DNA of 64,000 nt from Mesocricetibacter intestinalis (lineage in GTDB: Bacteria > Pseudomonadota > Gammaproteobacteria > Enterobacterales > Pasteurellaceae): positions 123,402 to 187,401 of the forward strand of contig NZ_SNYQ01000002.1 of assembly GCF_004363295.1 (NCBI RefSeq). The letters run 5' to 3'. Positions within the stretch are counted from its first letter, which is position 1. Every line of letters begins with the position of its first letter. Shown here in pieces: positions 40,867-52,099 of this stretch. A model generated the notes under the pieces. It was given only the letters and a program-made list of their open reading frames with translations, searched no databases and was not told where the DNA came from. The translations under genes and the position numbers were made by a program.

Positions 40867-41988
40867 TTATTTTCCTAAATTATCGAAGAATTTTTTAACG
40901 CCGTCCAAAAAACTGGAGGATTTAGGCCGCTGCTTGCTTTGACCTTCCAGACTTTGTTCCAACTGACGCAATAATTCTTTCTGCTCTTCGTTCAGTTTTA
41001 CCGGTGTTTCCACGATGATTTTACAAATCAGATCGCCGGCATAACCGGTTCTTATCGCCGCAATTCCCTTGCCGCGCATACGGAACAGCTTACCGGTTTG
41101 AGTACCTTCCGGAATCTTCAGTTTTACCCGACCGTCTAAGGTCGGCACTTCAATTTCACCGCCCAAAGCCGCCATACTGAAACTGATAGGAACCTCACAA
41201 TACAGATTGCTGCCGTCGCGTTCGAAAATATGATGCGGTTTAACATGGATTACCACATATAAATCACCGGCCGGTGCGCCCTGTTCGCCTGCGGCGCCTT
41301 CACCGGATAAGCGTAACTGATTACCGGTATCCACTCCGGCAGGAATTTTAACCGAAAGGTTCTTTTTCTTTTGCATCCGGCCGTCGCCATGGCATTTTTT
41401 GCAAGGATTTTCAATTTTTTTACCGCTGCCGTGGCAATTCGGACAGGTTTGTTCGGTAACGAAGAAGCCTTGCTGACGTCTGATACGACCCGAACCATGG
41501 CAGGTTTGGCAGGTTTCTGTTTTTGAGTCTTTTTCCGCACCGGAACCATGGCAGTGATCACAGGCAACCAAGGTGTTGATCTGAATATCCTTGGTGGTGC
41601 CTTTGACCGCTTCTTCCAGACTGATTTCAATATCGTAGCGCAGGTCGTCGCCGCGGACTACCCGTTGCTGACGGGAACCGCCGCCGAACATTTCGCTGAA
41701 AATATCTTCAAAGCCGCCGAACCCGCCAAAGCCGCCGAATCCGCCGCCGCCGAAACCGCCCTGCTCGAAAGCGGCATGACCGTATTGATCGTAGGCGGCG
41801 CGTTTTTCTTTATCGGTCAGAATTTCATAGGCTTCATTAACTTCTTTGAACTTTTCTTCGCTTTCTTTATCACCCTTGGTTCTGTCCGGGTGATATTTCA
41901 TGGCAAGGCGTTTATAGGCGCGTTTGATTTCTTTTTCATCGGCGCCTTTTTGAATGCCCAGCACTTCATAATAGTCTTTTTTTGCCAT
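40867..41988 (-). CDS. dnaJ: Chaperone DnaJ (Hsp40)
   Basis: Delivers unfolded proteins to DnaK and stimulates its ATPase. 373 residues: J domain with HPD (KYHPDRTKG), Gly/Phe-rich linker ([10 protein letters not shown]), four CxxCxGxG zinc repeats ([32 protein letters not shown]) and C-terminal substrate domains. The frame is open 22 codons upstream; ATG 41988 gives the conserved [11 protein letters not shown]. Follows dnaK after about 150 bp. Confidence 0.98.
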   Translation of the reverse strand: MAKKDYYEVLGIQKGADEKEIKRAYKRLAMKYHPDRTKGDKESEEKFKEVNEAYEILTDKEKRAAYDQYGHAAFEQGGFGGGGFGGFGGFGGFEDIFSEMFGGGSRQQRVVRGDDLRYDIEISLEEAVKGTTKDIQINTLVACDHCHGSGAEKDSKTETCQTCHGSGRIRRQQGFFVTEQTCPNCHGSGKKIENPCKKCHGDGRMQKKKNLSVKIPAGVDTGNQLRLSGEGAAGEQGAPAGDLYVVIHVKPHHIFERDGSNLYCEVPISFSMAALGGEIEVPTLDGRVKLKIPEGTQTGKLFRMRGKGIAAIRTGYAGDLICKIIVETPVKLNEEQKELLRQLEQSLEGQSKQRPKSSSFLDGVKKFFDNLGK

Positions 41989-42142
41989 TTGTTTTCTCTG
42001 GTTAATCGCGATATGAATTAAACAAAAATAAGTAACGAAAGCTTTCCAATGCACAGCAAAAAAAGATGAATGATGCTGCTGTTGATCAGATAAGCCAAAA
42101 GGGCGTATTGCTACGCCCCTTTAATATCTCGTTGAAGGAAGA

Positions 42143-44053
42143 TTATTTATTATCTTTCACTTCTTCGAATTCGGCATCTACGACATCGTCATTAGCCTTG
42201 TTGGCCTGTGCCTGTTGTGCGCCCGCATCCGCCTGCGCCTGTTGCTGGCCGGCCTGGATAAGTTTTTCCGATACCTGGATTAAGGCCTGTACTTTAGCAT
42301 CGATATCCGCTTTGTCTTCGCCTTTAGCCGCCGTTTCAAGTTCGCTCAGGGCTTTTTCAATCGGCGCCTTATCCTCGGCGGAAAGTTTATCGCCCGCTTC
42401 GCTCAGCTGTTTACGGGTGCTGTGAACCAAGTGATCCGCCTGGTTACGCGCCTGAACCAATTCTTCAAATTTACGGTCTGATTCGGCATTTGCTTCCGCA
42501 TCCCGTACCATTTGCTGAATTTCTTCATCACTTAAGCCGGAAGAGGCTTTAATCGTAATCTGCTGTTCTTTACCCGTACCCTTATCTTTCGCGGAAACAT
42601 GGATAATACCGTCCGCATCAATATCGAAAGTTACTTCGATTTGCGGCATACCGCGCGGTGCCGGGTTAATGCCTTCCAGGTTGAACTGGCCGAGGGATTT
42701 ATTCGCTGAAGCCTGTTTACGTTCACCCTGTAACACATGAATGGTTACCGCACTTTGGTTATCTTCCGCCGTTGAGAATACCTGTGATTTTTTAGTCGGA
42801 ATCGTAGTATTTTTCTCAATTAGGGTAGTCATTACGCCGCCCATGGTTTCGATACCTAGGGAAAGCGGGGTAACGTCTAGCAATAATACGTCGGTTACAT
42901 TACCGGATAATACGCCGCCCTGTACCGCAGCACCTACGGCTACCGCTTCGTCTGGGTTTACGTCTTTACGCGGTTCTTTACCGAAGAATTCGGCAACTTT
43001 CTGCTGAACCAACGGCATACGGGTCTGACCGCCGACTAAGATTACATCGTCGATTTTGGATACGCTTAAGCCCGCATCGGATAATGCCACTTTTACCGGT
43101 TCCAACGAACGGGCGACTAAATCTTCCACCAAGGCTTCCAGTTTGGCACGGGTCAGTTTGATGTTTAAATGTTTAGGGCCGCTGTTGTCCGCCGTAATAT
43201 ATGGCAGGTTAACATCTGTCTGTTGGGCGGAGGAAAGCTCGATTTTGGCTTTTTCGCCGGCTTCTTTCAGACGCTGCATGGCTAGCGGATCATTACGTAA
43301 ATCTACGCCCTGTTCTTTTTTGAATTCATCTACCAAGTAGTTGATAACGCGGTTATCGAAGTCTTCACCACCTAAGTGGGTATCCCCGTTGGTGGCCAAT
43401 ACTTCAAAGGTTTTTTCACCGCCCACTTCATCGATTTCGATAATGGATAGGTCGAAAGTACCGCCCCCTAAGTCGTATACCGCAATGGTCTGGTTGCCTT
43501 TACCTTTATCCAAACCGTAAGCCAGTGCCGCCGCCGTAGGTTCGTTAATAATACGTTTAACTTCAAGACCTGCGATACGACCGGCATCTTTAGTCGCCTG
43601 ACGTTGGGCGTCGTTAAAGTAAGCAGGTACGGTGATAACCGCTTCGGTTACCGCTTCACCGAGGAAATCTTCCGCGGTTTTTTTCATTTTTTTCAACACT
43701 TCAGCGGAGATTTGCGGCGGTGCCATTTTATCGCCTTTAACCGAAACCCAAGCGTCGCCGTTGTCCGCTTTTACGATTTCAAACGGCATAATGCTTACGT
43801 CGCGCTGTACTTCCTGATCTTCGAAGCGACGACCGATTAAACGTTTAATTGCGAATAATGTATTTTTCGGGTTGGTAACCGCCTGACGTTTTGCCGGCTG
43901 GCCTACCAATACTTCATTGTCGTTGGTATAAGCGATGATTGACGGGGTGGTGCGATCGCCTTCCGCATTTTCAATAACGCGCGGTTTATCGCCGTCCATT
44001 ACCGCTACGCAAGAGTTTGTCGTACCTAAGTCAATACCGATGATTTTTCCCAT
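42143..44053 (-). CDS. dnaK: Chaperone DnaK (Hsp70)
   Basis: ATP-dependent chaperone for folding and heat-shock control. 636 residues: nucleotide domain ([33 protein letters not shown]), substrate domain, and a C-terminal lid ending EEVKDNK. ATG 44053 follows AGGAG and gives [10 protein letters not shown]; an open 25-codon extension upstream is not coding. A sigma-32-like promoter lies about 200 bp upstream. A USS core occurs inside the gene at 42747-42755. Confidence 0.98.
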   Translation of the reverse strand: MGKIIGIDLGTTNSCVAVMDGDKPRVIENAEGDRTTPSIIAYTNDNEVLVGQPAKRQAVTNPKNTLFAIKRLIGRRFEDQEVQRDVSIMPFEIVKADNGDAWVSVKGDKMAPPQISAEVLKKMKKTAEDFLGEAVTEAVITVPAYFNDAQRQATKDAGRIAGLEVKRIINEPTAAALAYGLDKGKGNQTIAVYDLGGGTFDLSIIEIDEVGGEKTFEVLATNGDTHLGGEDFDNRVINYLVDEFKKEQGVDLRNDPLAMQRLKEAGEKAKIELSSAQQTDVNLPYITADNSGPKHLNIKLTRAKLEALVEDLVARSLEPVKVALSDAGLSVSKIDDVILVGGQTRMPLVQQKVAEFFGKEPRKDVNPDEAVAVGAAVQGGVLSGNVTDVLLLDVTPLSLGIETMGGVMTTLIEKNTTIPTKKSQVFSTAEDNQSAVTIHVLQGERKQASANKSLGQFNLEGINPAPRGMPQIEVTFDIDADGIIHVSAKDKGTGKEQQITIKASSGLSDEEIQQMVRDAEANAESDRKFEELVQARNQADHLVHSTRKQLSEAGDKLSAEDKAPIEKALSELETAAKGEDKADIDAKVQALIQVSEKLIQAGQQQAQADAGAQQAQANKANDDVVDAEFEEVKDNK

Positions 44054-44248
44054 TTTGTTTCTCCTGTCAAATTTTTTTAATCTGTTATTTACATGTCGGT
44101 AAAATAAGGATGGATTTTTACTTTTCAAGGGATAAATAAAAATTTCCTGAAAAAGTCGTTTTATATTAGGGATTATTATTCCGAATCCTTTATATTCGAT
44201 TCTTTATATATGAACCCTTATTTTCCATCCTTGTCATGCTTGGCTCAG

Positions 44249-44280
44249 TAAATAGGGGCGGGGAATTAAACTTCAAGGGG
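44249..44280 (-). promoter_or_regulatory. Sigma-32 (heat-shock) promoter of dnaK
   Basis: On the minus strand CCCCTTGAA (44280-44272) and CCCCTATTTA (44258-44249) are separated by 13 bp, matching the RpoH pattern CTTGAA and CCCCATNT. A second, weaker CCCTTGAAA lies closer to the gene at 44123-44131. Confidence 0.7.
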
Positions 44281-44401
44281 ATAAATTAAAATTTATCGGC
44301 TTTTTTATCTCAATTTATCAATTCGACTAGGCGTAAATTTCGGATTGTGCTAATTTAGAGCGATTACATTTATTTATCCGATAATTAAGGGAATATTAAA
44401 T

Positions 44402-45871
44402 ATGAAAAAATCAACTCTGGCGTTGTCCGTTATTTTGATTCTGGGAGGCGTTTGGACCGGTGCCGCCTGGTACACAGGTAAAACGGCGGAATCCGAATAT
44501 CAACAGCAGCTTGACAAGCTGAACGAACGTCTGGCGGCAAATGTGGGCTCAGGATATCGGATTAAAGCCGAAATCAGCGAATTTTCGCGCGGTTTATTCA
44601 GTTCCGAGATTGCCTATAATGTTCTAATCGATTTGCCGGACGGGAGTAAAAGCCAGAAACTCCCTTTTAGCGGAACGCTTTACCATGGTCCTTTACCACT
44701 GAACCTGATCAAACAATTGAATTTTACACCGGCGCTTTTTTCCGTGTATAGCGAACTGGTAAAAAATGAAGACAATAAGGAATTTTTTGAAAACAGTAAG
44801 GATAAAAATCCTTTAACCGATGTGATGACCCTGACTTATTCAAAGCGTCTGAAAGGTTATACCCGCCTGGCGCAAGGTAAAATGAATCTGGAAGGGGTTG
44901 AGCTTTCCTGGCAGGATTCCAGCCTGGATTATGATGCCGATTACCAGGGGGCCGGTGAATATAAGTATGAGATTAAAGGGCTTCACAGCCGCTGGCAGAA
45001 TGAACTCCTGGCTAAGTTATCCGGTATAGAGCCGAAAGACTACCCGATTGAAACAATGGAAATAAATATTGATGCTCTGCAAGCCGTCAACCATATTGCA
45101 CCGACGGAATATCCTTATTTGTATACCGGAAAACAGGAAGGCAAGTTGGGCAATCTACAACTGGTTTATACCTATAGCGGCGAATTAAATAAGGTATCGC
45201 CAGCCGTCCTGGAAGTTAAAGACTGGGCATTTGATTATGACATCGGTTTAAATCAAGGATTTATCAATGCCAAGCTGAATAACAATATTGCCGATCTCAG
45301 CCTGAATAAACAGTCTTTAGGTAAGGTACAGCTGGATATGCAACTGAATCATCTGGCTGCCGCCGCGCTTAATCAGATTCTGGACTATAACCGTAATCCG
45401 GAACAGTTGGACGATGATAAATTGCAAGCGCAGTTCGAAGCAATTGTGCAAAATCAGCCGCAGATAAAAATTTCATCCTTTGCCATCAGCAATTCGGGCG
45501 GCAAACTGGGTCTGGACTTTAATTTAGAACTGGCCGAGGTGGATTTCGCCAAGCTCATGCAGCAGGAAGATAAAATCTTGGATATGCTGAAGCAATTTGA
45601 GTTGAGGGTTAAAGCGGATAAAGCTGCATTTACGCAATCCTTGGCGACCTTGTTGCGGATCGGCGGTATGAACGAAGAAGAGGCGGACAAACAGGCGGCC
45701 TTACAGAGCGACGAAGCGATTCAGGCGATGCAGCATCAGAATATCGTTACCGCAGATGAGAAAAGTTTCGCCTCAAATCTGGTATTGGAAGAGGGTAAGT
45801 TGAAATTGAACGGAGAAGTGATTCCGGAAGAATATCTGGCCATGTTCCTGCTGAGTCTATTACTGCAATAA
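44402..45871 (+). CDS. DUF945 (YdgA-like) membrane-anchored protein
   Basis: 489 residues. An N-terminal signal anchor (STLALSVILILGGVWTGAAWY) is followed by a periplasmic YdgA-type domain: GYRIKAEISEFSRGLFSSEI and FSGTLYHGPLP are typical. The function of the family is unclear; E. coli YdgA is an inner-membrane protein. It has its own transcript, with AATATTAAAT before the ATG and a strong terminator after it. Confidence 0.8.
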   Translation: MKKSTLALSVILILGGVWTGAAWYTGKTAESEYQQQLDKLNERLAANVGSGYRIKAEISEFSRGLFSSEIAYNVLIDLPDGSKSQKLPFSGTLYHGPLPLNLIKQLNFTPALFSVYSELVKNEDNKEFFENSKDKNPLTDVMTLTYSKRLKGYTRLAQGKMNLEGVELSWQDSSLDYDADYQGAGEYKYEIKGLHSRWQNELLAKLSGIEPKDYPIETMEINIDALQAVNHIAPTEYPYLYTGKQEGKLGNLQLVYTYSGELNKVSPAVLEVKDWAFDYDIGLNQGFINAKLNNNIADLSLNKQSLGKVQLDMQLNHLAAAALNQILDYNRNPEQLDDDKLQAQFEAIVQNQPQIKISSFAISNSGGKLGLDFNLELAEVDFAKLMQQEDKILDMLKQFELRVKADKAAFTQSLATLLRIGGMNEEEADKQAALQSDEAIQAMQHQNIVTADEKSFASNLVLEEGKLKLNGEVIPEEYLAMFLLSLLLQ

Positions 45872-45893
45872 TTTTGTCATTTTATCGGCGAAG

Positions 45894-45920
45894 CGCTCCC
45901 TGCAAAGGGAGCGTTTTTTT
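45894..45920 (+). terminator. Rho-independent terminator after the DUF945 gene
   Basis: CGCTCCCT and AGGGAGCG arms, GCAA tetraloop, then TTTTTTT. Confidence 0.93.
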
Positions 45921-45964
45921 ATCTCGGCTTTTAAGCACAGCCGCAAATAATCGAACAAGACCAA

Positions 45965-45973
45965 AAGTGCGGT
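45965..45973 (+). repeat. DNA uptake sequence (Hin-type USS), extended match
   Basis: AAAAGTGCGGTCAAAAATT is a near-ideal extended uptake signal. Confidence 0.9.
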
Positions 45974-46093
45974 CAAAAATTAACGAGTTTTTTGTTACGC
46001 CTTGTTCTATGCTTGAAGAACTGAAAATGGATTTGCATTCAAAAGCATAAAGCATATATCCGCAGGAATGGTAAAAGGCTTGCTTCTACGCCT

Positions 46094-46840
46094 TTATAGT
46101 TTCTCCTTAAAATAACCGATCCATTCTTTTAATAGCTGCATATTGGCCGCCAAAGCTCCCGCTTGCGGAATAAAGTGCATATAATTCAGACCGTAACTTG
46201 GCGGGGTAAGTCCGCTGCCGACCGCGGCCGGCAGCACCTTGAAGCCTTCCCGTTCAAACAGCATTTTAGCTCGTTGCATATGCCATTGATTGGTTACCAG
46301 AATAATATGTTTAATTTGCTCGGCGGCTAAAATTCGGCGACTGAAAGCGGCGTTTTCTTTAGTGTTGCGCGATTGTTCTTCCAACCACTTTACCGGAGTA
46401 TGGAAAAAAACTTCAAATTCCCGTGCCATAATCTTAGCTTCCGAATTACCGTTTGGACTGGCGCCGCTGATCAGAATGGGTAATCGGGTTTCCTGCTGTA
46501 AATAAGCGGCGTAGCGCATTCGCTCCAAGGCAATACCGGGAACGGTTAAAGGCCCGGATAATTCCTGGCTGTCGCGTAGCCCGCCGCCTAATACTACGAT
46601 TGCCTGCGCCGATTTGTAATCTTCCAGGCTCGGTTTATCTTCCCGGCTTAGGCTGTCGCTGAGTTTCTGGGCGGTGTAGGGCAGGCTGAAAATATACAAC
46701 AGAATAAGGGCGAAGAAGCCGCTTAGCAGGGCGCTTTTTTTGCGGTTAATACATAACAGCAGCAGAGAAAACAACCATAAAAGCAAGATACTAAAAGGCG
46801 GAAGGATAAGGGCGGTGATAAGTTTGGTCAGTTCGAACAT
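46094..46840 (-). CDS. DUF218 (ElyC/SanA/YdcF-like) envelope protein
   Basis: 248 residues: two N-terminal membrane segments (to about residue 52), then a DUF218 domain with IVVLGGG, ERMRYAAYL, ISGASPNGN, EEQSRNTKENAAFS and ILVTNQWHMQRA. The two-helix N-terminus and these motifs fit ElyC, linked in E. coli to peptidoglycan and lipid carrier homeostasis. Name left open because SanA and YdcF share the domain. Confidence 0.8.
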   Translation of the reverse strand: MFELTKLITALILPPFSILLLWLFSLLLLCINRKKSALLSGFFALILLYIFSLPYTAQKLSDSLSREDKPSLEDYKSAQAIVVLGGGLRDSQELSGPLTVPGIALERMRYAAYLQQETRLPILISGASPNGNSEAKIMAREFEVFFHTPVKWLEEQSRNTKENAAFSRRILAAEQIKHIILVTNQWHMQRAKMLFEREGFKVLPAAVGSGLTPPSYGLNYMHFIPQAGALAANMQLLKEWIGYFKEKL

Positions 46841-47055
46841 GAAATATCCTGTCAGACAAAGAATGGCGCTATTATTCCCATTTCCCCCTGTAAATGCAAC
46901 CTAAGCGGCGGATTGATAGGGATTGAGCTAATTTTCTTGTGGGGACAAATTACAAGGTGATATTATAAGCCTCTTTCGGTGATGCGGAACGGAGAGCTTG
47001 ATTAGCGCCGGGCATTATCGGATTTATATTGAGATTAAGGGTAGGGTTTAGAATT

Positions 47056-48033
47056 ATGAATGAAGTTTTACTTTCGCTGAAGCAACAGTTAGCGCATATT
47101 GCGGCGTTGATTCCGGATAAAGAAAATGTGCTGTATTTTGATTATCCCCTGCATTTGAATGTGGGGGATTTACTGATTTATGCAGGCACCGAACAGTTTT
47201 TCCAGGATTACGGCATTCATATTCGTTTAAGACGCTGCCTACAGGCCTTTGATATTGAAGAAGCGCAAAAATATGTGAATAAAGGCACCACCATTCTCTG
47301 CCACGGCGGCGGTAATTTCGGCGATCTCTATCCGAGCATTCATCGTTTAAGAGAGGAATTGGTACGTCGTTTCCCGGAGAATAGAATTATAGTGCTGCCG
47401 CAGACCGCTTATTTTTCCGATCAGGCGGCGATGGAAAGATCCGCGGCGATTTTTGCCCGCCATCAGGATTGTCATTTATTTGCACGGGACGACAAAACCC
47501 TGCAAATCATGATGAATTTTTCCTCTAAGGTACGGCTTTCACCGGATATGGCTCATCAGCTGTACGGCTGCTTAGCACAAAAAAATAGCCAGCCGGGGCA
47601 AAGAGCGGTGGAAAAAACATTGTATTTTTTAAGAAAGGATATTGAAGCCAGTCAACTGGAAAAAGAGATACAAAGCGCCTTATCCGCAGGGGACGAGGTG
47701 AAGGACTGGCAGGATATTCTGTCCCAAGGGGATATGCGGCGGGAATTGCTATACAGCCGCTTATCCCGCTTGGCCAATAAATTCCGCCTGGCTTGGCTGA
47801 AAGATTGGATTAACAATAGCTGGTATAGCTATTCTATGGCCTTAATCGAACGTTGCCGTCAGGTTTTTGTCGCTTATGATTCTGTGGTAACCAGTCGCCT
47901 GCACGGGCATATTTTCTCCTGCTTGTTGGGGGTTCCGAATCGAGTGTGCGATAATTCATACGGTAAAAATACCGGCTATTACCGACAATGGACTAAAGAT
48001 ATCGATTACGTTTCCCTGTATGAAAAAGAATAA
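47056..48033 (+). CDS. Polysaccharide pyruvyl transferase family protein
   Basis: 325 residues. LNVGDLLIYAGTEQFF, LCHGGGNFGDLYP, VVTSRLHGHIFSCLLG and the conserved Arg-Leu-His-Gly motif define the pyruvyl transferase (CsaB/WcaK/ExoV) family, which puts a pyruvate ketal on sugars. ATG 47056 is chosen over a TTG nine codons upstream. First gene of a six-gene surface glycan cluster; its 3' end overlaps the flippase start by 14 bp. Confidence 0.85.
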   Translation: MNEVLLSLKQQLAHIAALIPDKENVLYFDYPLHLNVGDLLIYAGTEQFFQDYGIHIRLRRCLQAFDIEEAQKYVNKGTTILCHGGGNFGDLYPSIHRLREELVRRFPENRIIVLPQTAYFSDQAAMERSAAIFARHQDCHLFARDDKTLQIMMNFSSKVRLSPDMAHQLYGCLAQKNSQPGQRAVEKTLYFLRKDIEASQLEKEIQSALSAGDEVKDWQDILSQGDMRRELLYSRLSRLANKFRLAWLKDWINNSWYSYSMALIERCRQVFVAYDSVVTSRLHGHIFSCLLGVPNRVCDNSYGKNTGYYRQWTKDIDYVSLYEKE

Positions 48034-49219
48034 TCTGATCGGGCTTATTTTCATCACCGCCCTAAGCACGGGGCTAACGATGATCAGCGCTTTTTTGCTC
48101 GCCCGTTTGTTATCTGTGGACGAACGGGGCGCTTTGCAGCTGTTTATTACCTCGGTTACCTATGGGGTTACAGTCGGTGCCGGCGGGGTGGGCTTCGCCC
48201 TTGCTTTGGGGATGCGCAACCGACAGTATTTGCACTGGAAAAAATATGTGGCGGGCTTTCTGGCTTATACGGTACTGGTGGGCTGTATTGCACTGTATTT
48301 ATTTAATATCACTTCCTTCTCTTTACTTTTTGTACTGAATGTTTTACTCACCGCGGTACTGAATATCACCCTGGAAAAAAGTAAAATCGATCATCGTCTG
48401 AAAATCTATCGTGTGCTTACTCTGCAACAGCCGATACTTGCGGTTTTGTTGTACGGCGGCTGTTATCTTCTGTTCGGCGAGCGCCAGCTGAGTACCGTAC
48501 TTTGGTTGCTGACCGGTTTAACCGCCATACAGGCGGCGCTTTGTTGCCTGTATTTGTATCGGATTGAACGGGAATTTCTCAGCGATAATCAAGTAACTCC
48601 GATTGAAAGCAAATTTTTCTTCCGCCATTGGGCGAAGCAAAATCTGTTACAGGTTTTCGGCGCGACCACTTCCAATCTGGATAAATTTCTCATCGTTTAT
48701 TTTTTGGGAAATTATACTCTGGGCCTATATACCGTCTGTATGGCTTTTGATGCGCTGTTAACCCGTTTTATTAATGTACTGGCGGATTATTATTATTCCG
48801 GATTGCTAAATCGCCTGAACCGGATCAAAGCCGTACTGGCGGTGATTTTGTTGATGAGTGTTGCAGCGGTGGCCTTGGTTCCGTTTCTGGCGGAGCCCGT
48901 GGTGGCCTTTTTCTTCAGCCACAAATATACCGCGGTTGCCCCCCTTCTGCTTTGGTTCGTGATAAATTCTATTTTAGCCGGGCTGTCTTGGGTATTGTCT
49001 CAGAATATGCTGATTTGCGGTAAACAGGTGTTGTTATTTTCCCGTCAGCTGGTTTCGATACTGGTTTTTGTGGTTCTGTTCTACTGGTTGCGGGATTTGC
49101 AGCTGCAGGGCGTGGCCTATGCGTTGATCGGCGCCAGTTTAACCAGACTGATAATTTCAATTGTTTATTATTTTAAATTTCCGCTTGATTACAGTAGCTC
49201 CCAGCAAGGGCAAAGCTGA
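48020..49219 (+). CDS. Wzx-type polysaccharide flippase (MATE-like/oligosaccharide exporter superfamily)
   Basis: 399 residues, about 12 membrane segments. [18 protein letters not shown] near the N-terminus is a Wzx/RfbX-type start. Predicted to flip lipid-linked glycan repeat units or LOS side chains to the periplasm. The LsgA protein of the Haemophilus lsg LOS locus is a comparable protein in a comparable cluster. Confidence 0.83.
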   Translation: MKKNNLIGLIFITALSTGLTMISAFLLARLLSVDERGALQLFITSVTYGVTVGAGGVGFALALGMRNRQYLHWKKYVAGFLAYTVLVGCIALYLFNITSFSLLFVLNVLLTAVLNITLEKSKIDHRLKIYRVLTLQQPILAVLLYGGCYLLFGERQLSTVLWLLTGLTAIQAALCCLYLYRIEREFLSDNQVTPIESKFFFRHWAKQNLLQVFGATTSNLDKFLIVYFLGNYTLGLYTVCMAFDALLTRFINVLADYYYSGLLNRLNRIKAVLAVILLMSVAAVALVPFLAEPVVAFFFSHKYTAVAPLLLWFVINSILAGLSWVLSQNMLICGKQVLLFSRQLVSILVFVVLFYWLRDLQLQGVAYALIGASLTRLIISIVYYFKFPLDYSSSQQGQS

Positions 49220-49221
49220 AA

Positions 49222-49230
49222 AAGTGCGGT
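49222..49230 (+). repeat. DNA uptake sequence (Hin-type USS), extended match
   Basis: AAAAGTGCGGTCAAAAAAT, in the 38-bp gap between flippase and GT25 genes. Confidence 0.9.
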
Positions 49231-49257
49231 CAAAAAATCAAAAGTTTTTTACAGCTT

Positions 49258-50034
49258 ATGAAAAAATATTTAATTTCTTTAGCCAAAGACGAGCAGCGCC
49301 GGGCGCTGTTCTTTGCCCAGCCGGATACGGCGGATTTTATCCTGTTTAATGCCATTAATACGATGAACGAGGATCAAAATCGCTTAGCCGCCTTGTTTGA
49401 TACGGAAAAGTTCGCCCGCTATTACGGCAGGGCGGTAACCAAGGGCGAAATCGGCTGCACCCTAAGCCATCTTCAGCTGTATACCGAAATCGCTGCGGAT
49501 ACAAGCCTCGATGCTGCGGATTACGTGTTGATCTGTGAAGACGATGCCTTGTTTGCGGCGAATTTTCAGCATCATCTCGACAGCTTGCTGGCGCAGGCTC
49601 CGAATGCGGATATAATTTTGCTCGGACAGTCTAAAATTCCCGACTTCAATCATCGAATGCTGGAAATTAACTATCCCACCACCTTTAAGCCGCTGCGCAC
49701 AAAAATCGGCGATAGCGGCTATGGCTACGCCTATCCCTACCGGAATTACTTTGCCGGAACCGTCGCTTATGTGATTCGTAAATCCGCTGCGGAGAAATTT
49801 TTGTCCCCTTTAAAAGGAGGGGAGCGGCCTTTCTGGTTAGCGGACGATTATATTCTGTTCGAGCGCGACTTTGGCATAAACAGTTTGGTGGTACGCCCTT
49901 TACTGGTGATCGAAAATCCGAGCCTGAGCAGTAATCTGGAAAGTTTACGCGGTTCGCTGCAACAGAATTTATTGATGCAGTTATTTAAATATCCCTTGAA
50001 AAAATTGCTGGCAATAAAGAGAAATCTGTTATGA
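49258..50034 (+). CDS. Glycosyltransferase family 25 (LOS galactosyltransferase type)
   Basis: 258 residues. [12 protein letters not shown] at the start, [23 protein letters not shown] and [13 protein letters not shown] are GT25 hallmarks (Lic2/LgtB/LpsA-type enzymes of Haemophilus and Neisseria). Likely adds a hexose to LOS; donor and linkage not readable. Overlaps the next gene by 4 bp (ATGA). Confidence 0.87.
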   Translation: MKKYLISLAKDEQRRALFFAQPDTADFILFNAINTMNEDQNRLAALFDTEKFARYYGRAVTKGEIGCTLSHLQLYTEIAADTSLDAADYVLICEDDALFAANFQHHLDSLLAQAPNADIILLGQSKIPDFNHRMLEINYPTTFKPLRTKIGDSGYGYAYPYRNYFAGTVAYVIRKSAAEKFLSPLKGGERPFWLADDYILFERDFGINSLVVRPLLVIENPSLSSNLESLRGSLQQNLLMQLFKYPLKKLLAIKRNLL

Positions 50035-51209
50035 GCGCACTGCTAAATTTGTTTTATTTATATGATCCCTGGCTGTTTCATTTTCTGCGCATGAGTTTTG
50101 TAGCCGGGGGCATCGCCCTATGTTGGCTGGGATACAGGCTATATGCCAAAAAGTTGCCCGCAGGTATTGCGGTGCCGAAAGACAGCCTGTTGGTGCTGAT
50201 CGGGTTGATTCTGCTCAGCCTGGTGCCTCTGGCGGTAAACGGTACGACGGACTTCTCCGTATTTTTAATGTATGTTAAAGCCTTGCTGTTGTTTCTGTTC
50301 GGTCTGGCCCTGTATAACCTATGCTATGCGCAAGAAGGGGGACAGCATCGTTTAATCGCAGATCTGCAAAAGGGGATTATCCTTCAGGCGCTGGTGGGAC
50401 TGCTGGCCTTATGCGGTATAAGTTTTGTGATCGATTTTGCCTTATCCACCAATGTGCCGTTGCCGAGATTTTACGGTTCGGAACAGGAATATCGCCTGTA
50501 CAATATTACCTCTTCGGCATTTTTTCAGCTCAGCGCCTTTTATTTAATGCTGCTGCATTTTTTGCTGGCCTATAATCAAAAACATAATAGTATTTCTTCT
50601 TTTTACCTGTTGTTGTTGCTGTTTATCGGCTTGCTCTCCGGCAGAACCTTTTTTATGTTTTCGCTCTTAAGTGTTTTGCTCTATTTTAAACTGCGCTATA
50701 TTCCCGCTTTAGTCGTCTTTATGGCGCTGGTGTTGTTTATTGCCAAATGCTATCCGCACAATCCCTATGTGGCCCATGCCTTGGAACCGGTAATTAATCT
50801 ATTGAACGGCGGAAAATCCGTGAGTTCTTCCACGGATACCTTAATGCAGAAACATTTATTTATCCCGACCTTGCAGCAGATGATCAGCGGCGACGGTTAT
50901 TACTTTACCGCACAGAAAAGCTACTACGGCGGCACGGATTCCGGTTTTCTGCGTCAGATCCTGTACGGAGGCTTAGGCTATTGCTTCGTCTGTTTTGCAT
51001 TTACCGCCTATTTTGTACGTAAAATCGCCTTAAACTGGTTTGACGGCAGCTGGAAATTCACCCTTTCCGCGCTGGGATTATTAAGCATATTAAATATTAA
51101 GGCGGATACTTACGCTTTTCCGGGAATTATGCTGATTATGCTGATGTTCCTCTCCTTATTCGGCACCGATGGTTCTCGGATGATTCTTTTTCAACAGCAA
51201 CGGAATTAA
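50031..51209 (+). CDS. Wzy-like/O-antigen ligase-like membrane protein
   Basis: 392 residues, 10-11 predicted membrane segments with a longer extracytoplasmic loop around 255-305 ([16 protein letters not shown]). The layout is that of O-antigen polymerases or ligases, families with low sequence conservation. It sits between glycosyltransferase genes, which supports the assignment. No motif gives certainty. Confidence 0.65.
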   Translation: MSALLNLFYLYDPWLFHFLRMSFVAGGIALCWLGYRLYAKKLPAGIAVPKDSLLVLIGLILLSLVPLAVNGTTDFSVFLMYVKALLLFLFGLALYNLCYAQEGGQHRLIADLQKGIILQALVGLLALCGISFVIDFALSTNVPLPRFYGSEQEYRLYNITSSAFFQLSAFYLMLLHFLLAYNQKHNSISSFYLLLLLFIGLLSGRTFFMFSLLSVLLYFKLRYIPALVVFMALVLFIAKCYPHNPYVAHALEPVINLLNGGKSVSSSTDTLMQKHLFIPTLQQMISGDGYYFTAQKSYYGGTDSGFLRQILYGGLGYCFVCFAFTAYFVRKIALNWFDGSWKFTLSALGLLSILNIKADTYAFPGIMLIMLMFLSLFGTDGSRMILFQQQRN

Positions 51210-51211
51210 CT

Positions 51212-52096
51212 ATGTTCAGTATTATCGTTCCTTCTTACGCTCGCAATGCACAGGTCGCCGCTTTATTAGACAGTTTAGCGGAGCAAAGCCTGCATAATTT
51301 TGAAGTGATTATTGTGGACGACTGCTCGCCCCAGCCCGTAACCATCGAAGGCAACTATCCTTTTAGGGTTAGCGTGCATCGTAATGAAAAAAATGCCGGG
51401 CCGGCACGGAGCCGCAATATAGGTGCGGCGCAGGCAACACAAGAATGGTTGTTGTTTTTAGATGATGATGATCGTTTTGACAAGGATAAATGCCGTATTC
51501 TGGCGCAGGAAATCCTTGCTCATACGCAGATTAATTTTATTTATCACCCGGCGCAATGCGTTATGGTTAATGAAAAATTCAGCTATCAAACCCGCCCTTA
51601 TGCGGATATCGGGCAGCTAAACAAGGATAATTTGCTGCTGGCCAATAAAGTGGGCGGTATGCCGATGCTGGCGATTAAAAAAAATCTGTATTTTCAGGTA
51701 GGCGGACTCTCCGAGCAGTTGCTGGCGTTGGAAGATTACGAATTTGTGCTAAAACTTATCGCCTGCCCGGATTTGGTACCGCATTATGTTGCGCAGCCGC
51801 TGACCCGTTGTTTTTTCCATACTAAAGTGGCCAGCGTATCGAAAAACGTCGACAATACGCAAAGTGCGATTAGCCGCATCGCCGAAAAATATGTACAAAC
51901 GCCGAGCCAAGCGAAAAACTTCAGAATCAACGGATTTAATATGCTGGCATACCCCTATTTGATGTCCTTATCCAGAAAAGCGGCATATTATTATTTCCGT
52001 GTTTTTCTAACCGCATTTAATCCGAAGACCTTGATTCTGGCAGGAATTACCTTAATCTCGCCGAAACTGGCGATTAATATGAAGAGATTTATTTAA
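51212..52096 (+). CDS. Glycosyltransferase family 2
   Basis: 294 residues. FSIIVPSYARN, VIIVDDCSPQ, NAGPARSRNIG and the metal site LFLDDDDRFD are GT-A family 2 signatures. The C-terminal part (from about 250) is hydrophobic or amphipathic and may hold the enzyme at the membrane. Starts 2 bp after the polymerase-like gene. Confidence 0.88.
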   Translation: MFSIIVPSYARNAQVAALLDSLAEQSLHNFEVIIVDDCSPQPVTIEGNYPFRVSVHRNEKNAGPARSRNIGAAQATQEWLLFLDDDDRFDKDKCRILAQEILAHTQINFIYHPAQCVMVNEKFSYQTRPYADIGQLNKDNLLLANKVGGMPMLAIKKNLYFQVGGLSEQLLALEDYEFVLKLIACPDLVPHYVAQPLTRCFFHTKVASVSKNVDNTQSAISRIAEKYVQTPSQAKNFRINGFNMLAYPYLMSLSRKAAYYYFRVFLTAFNPKTLILAGITLISPKLAINMKRFI

Positions 52097-52099
52097 ACC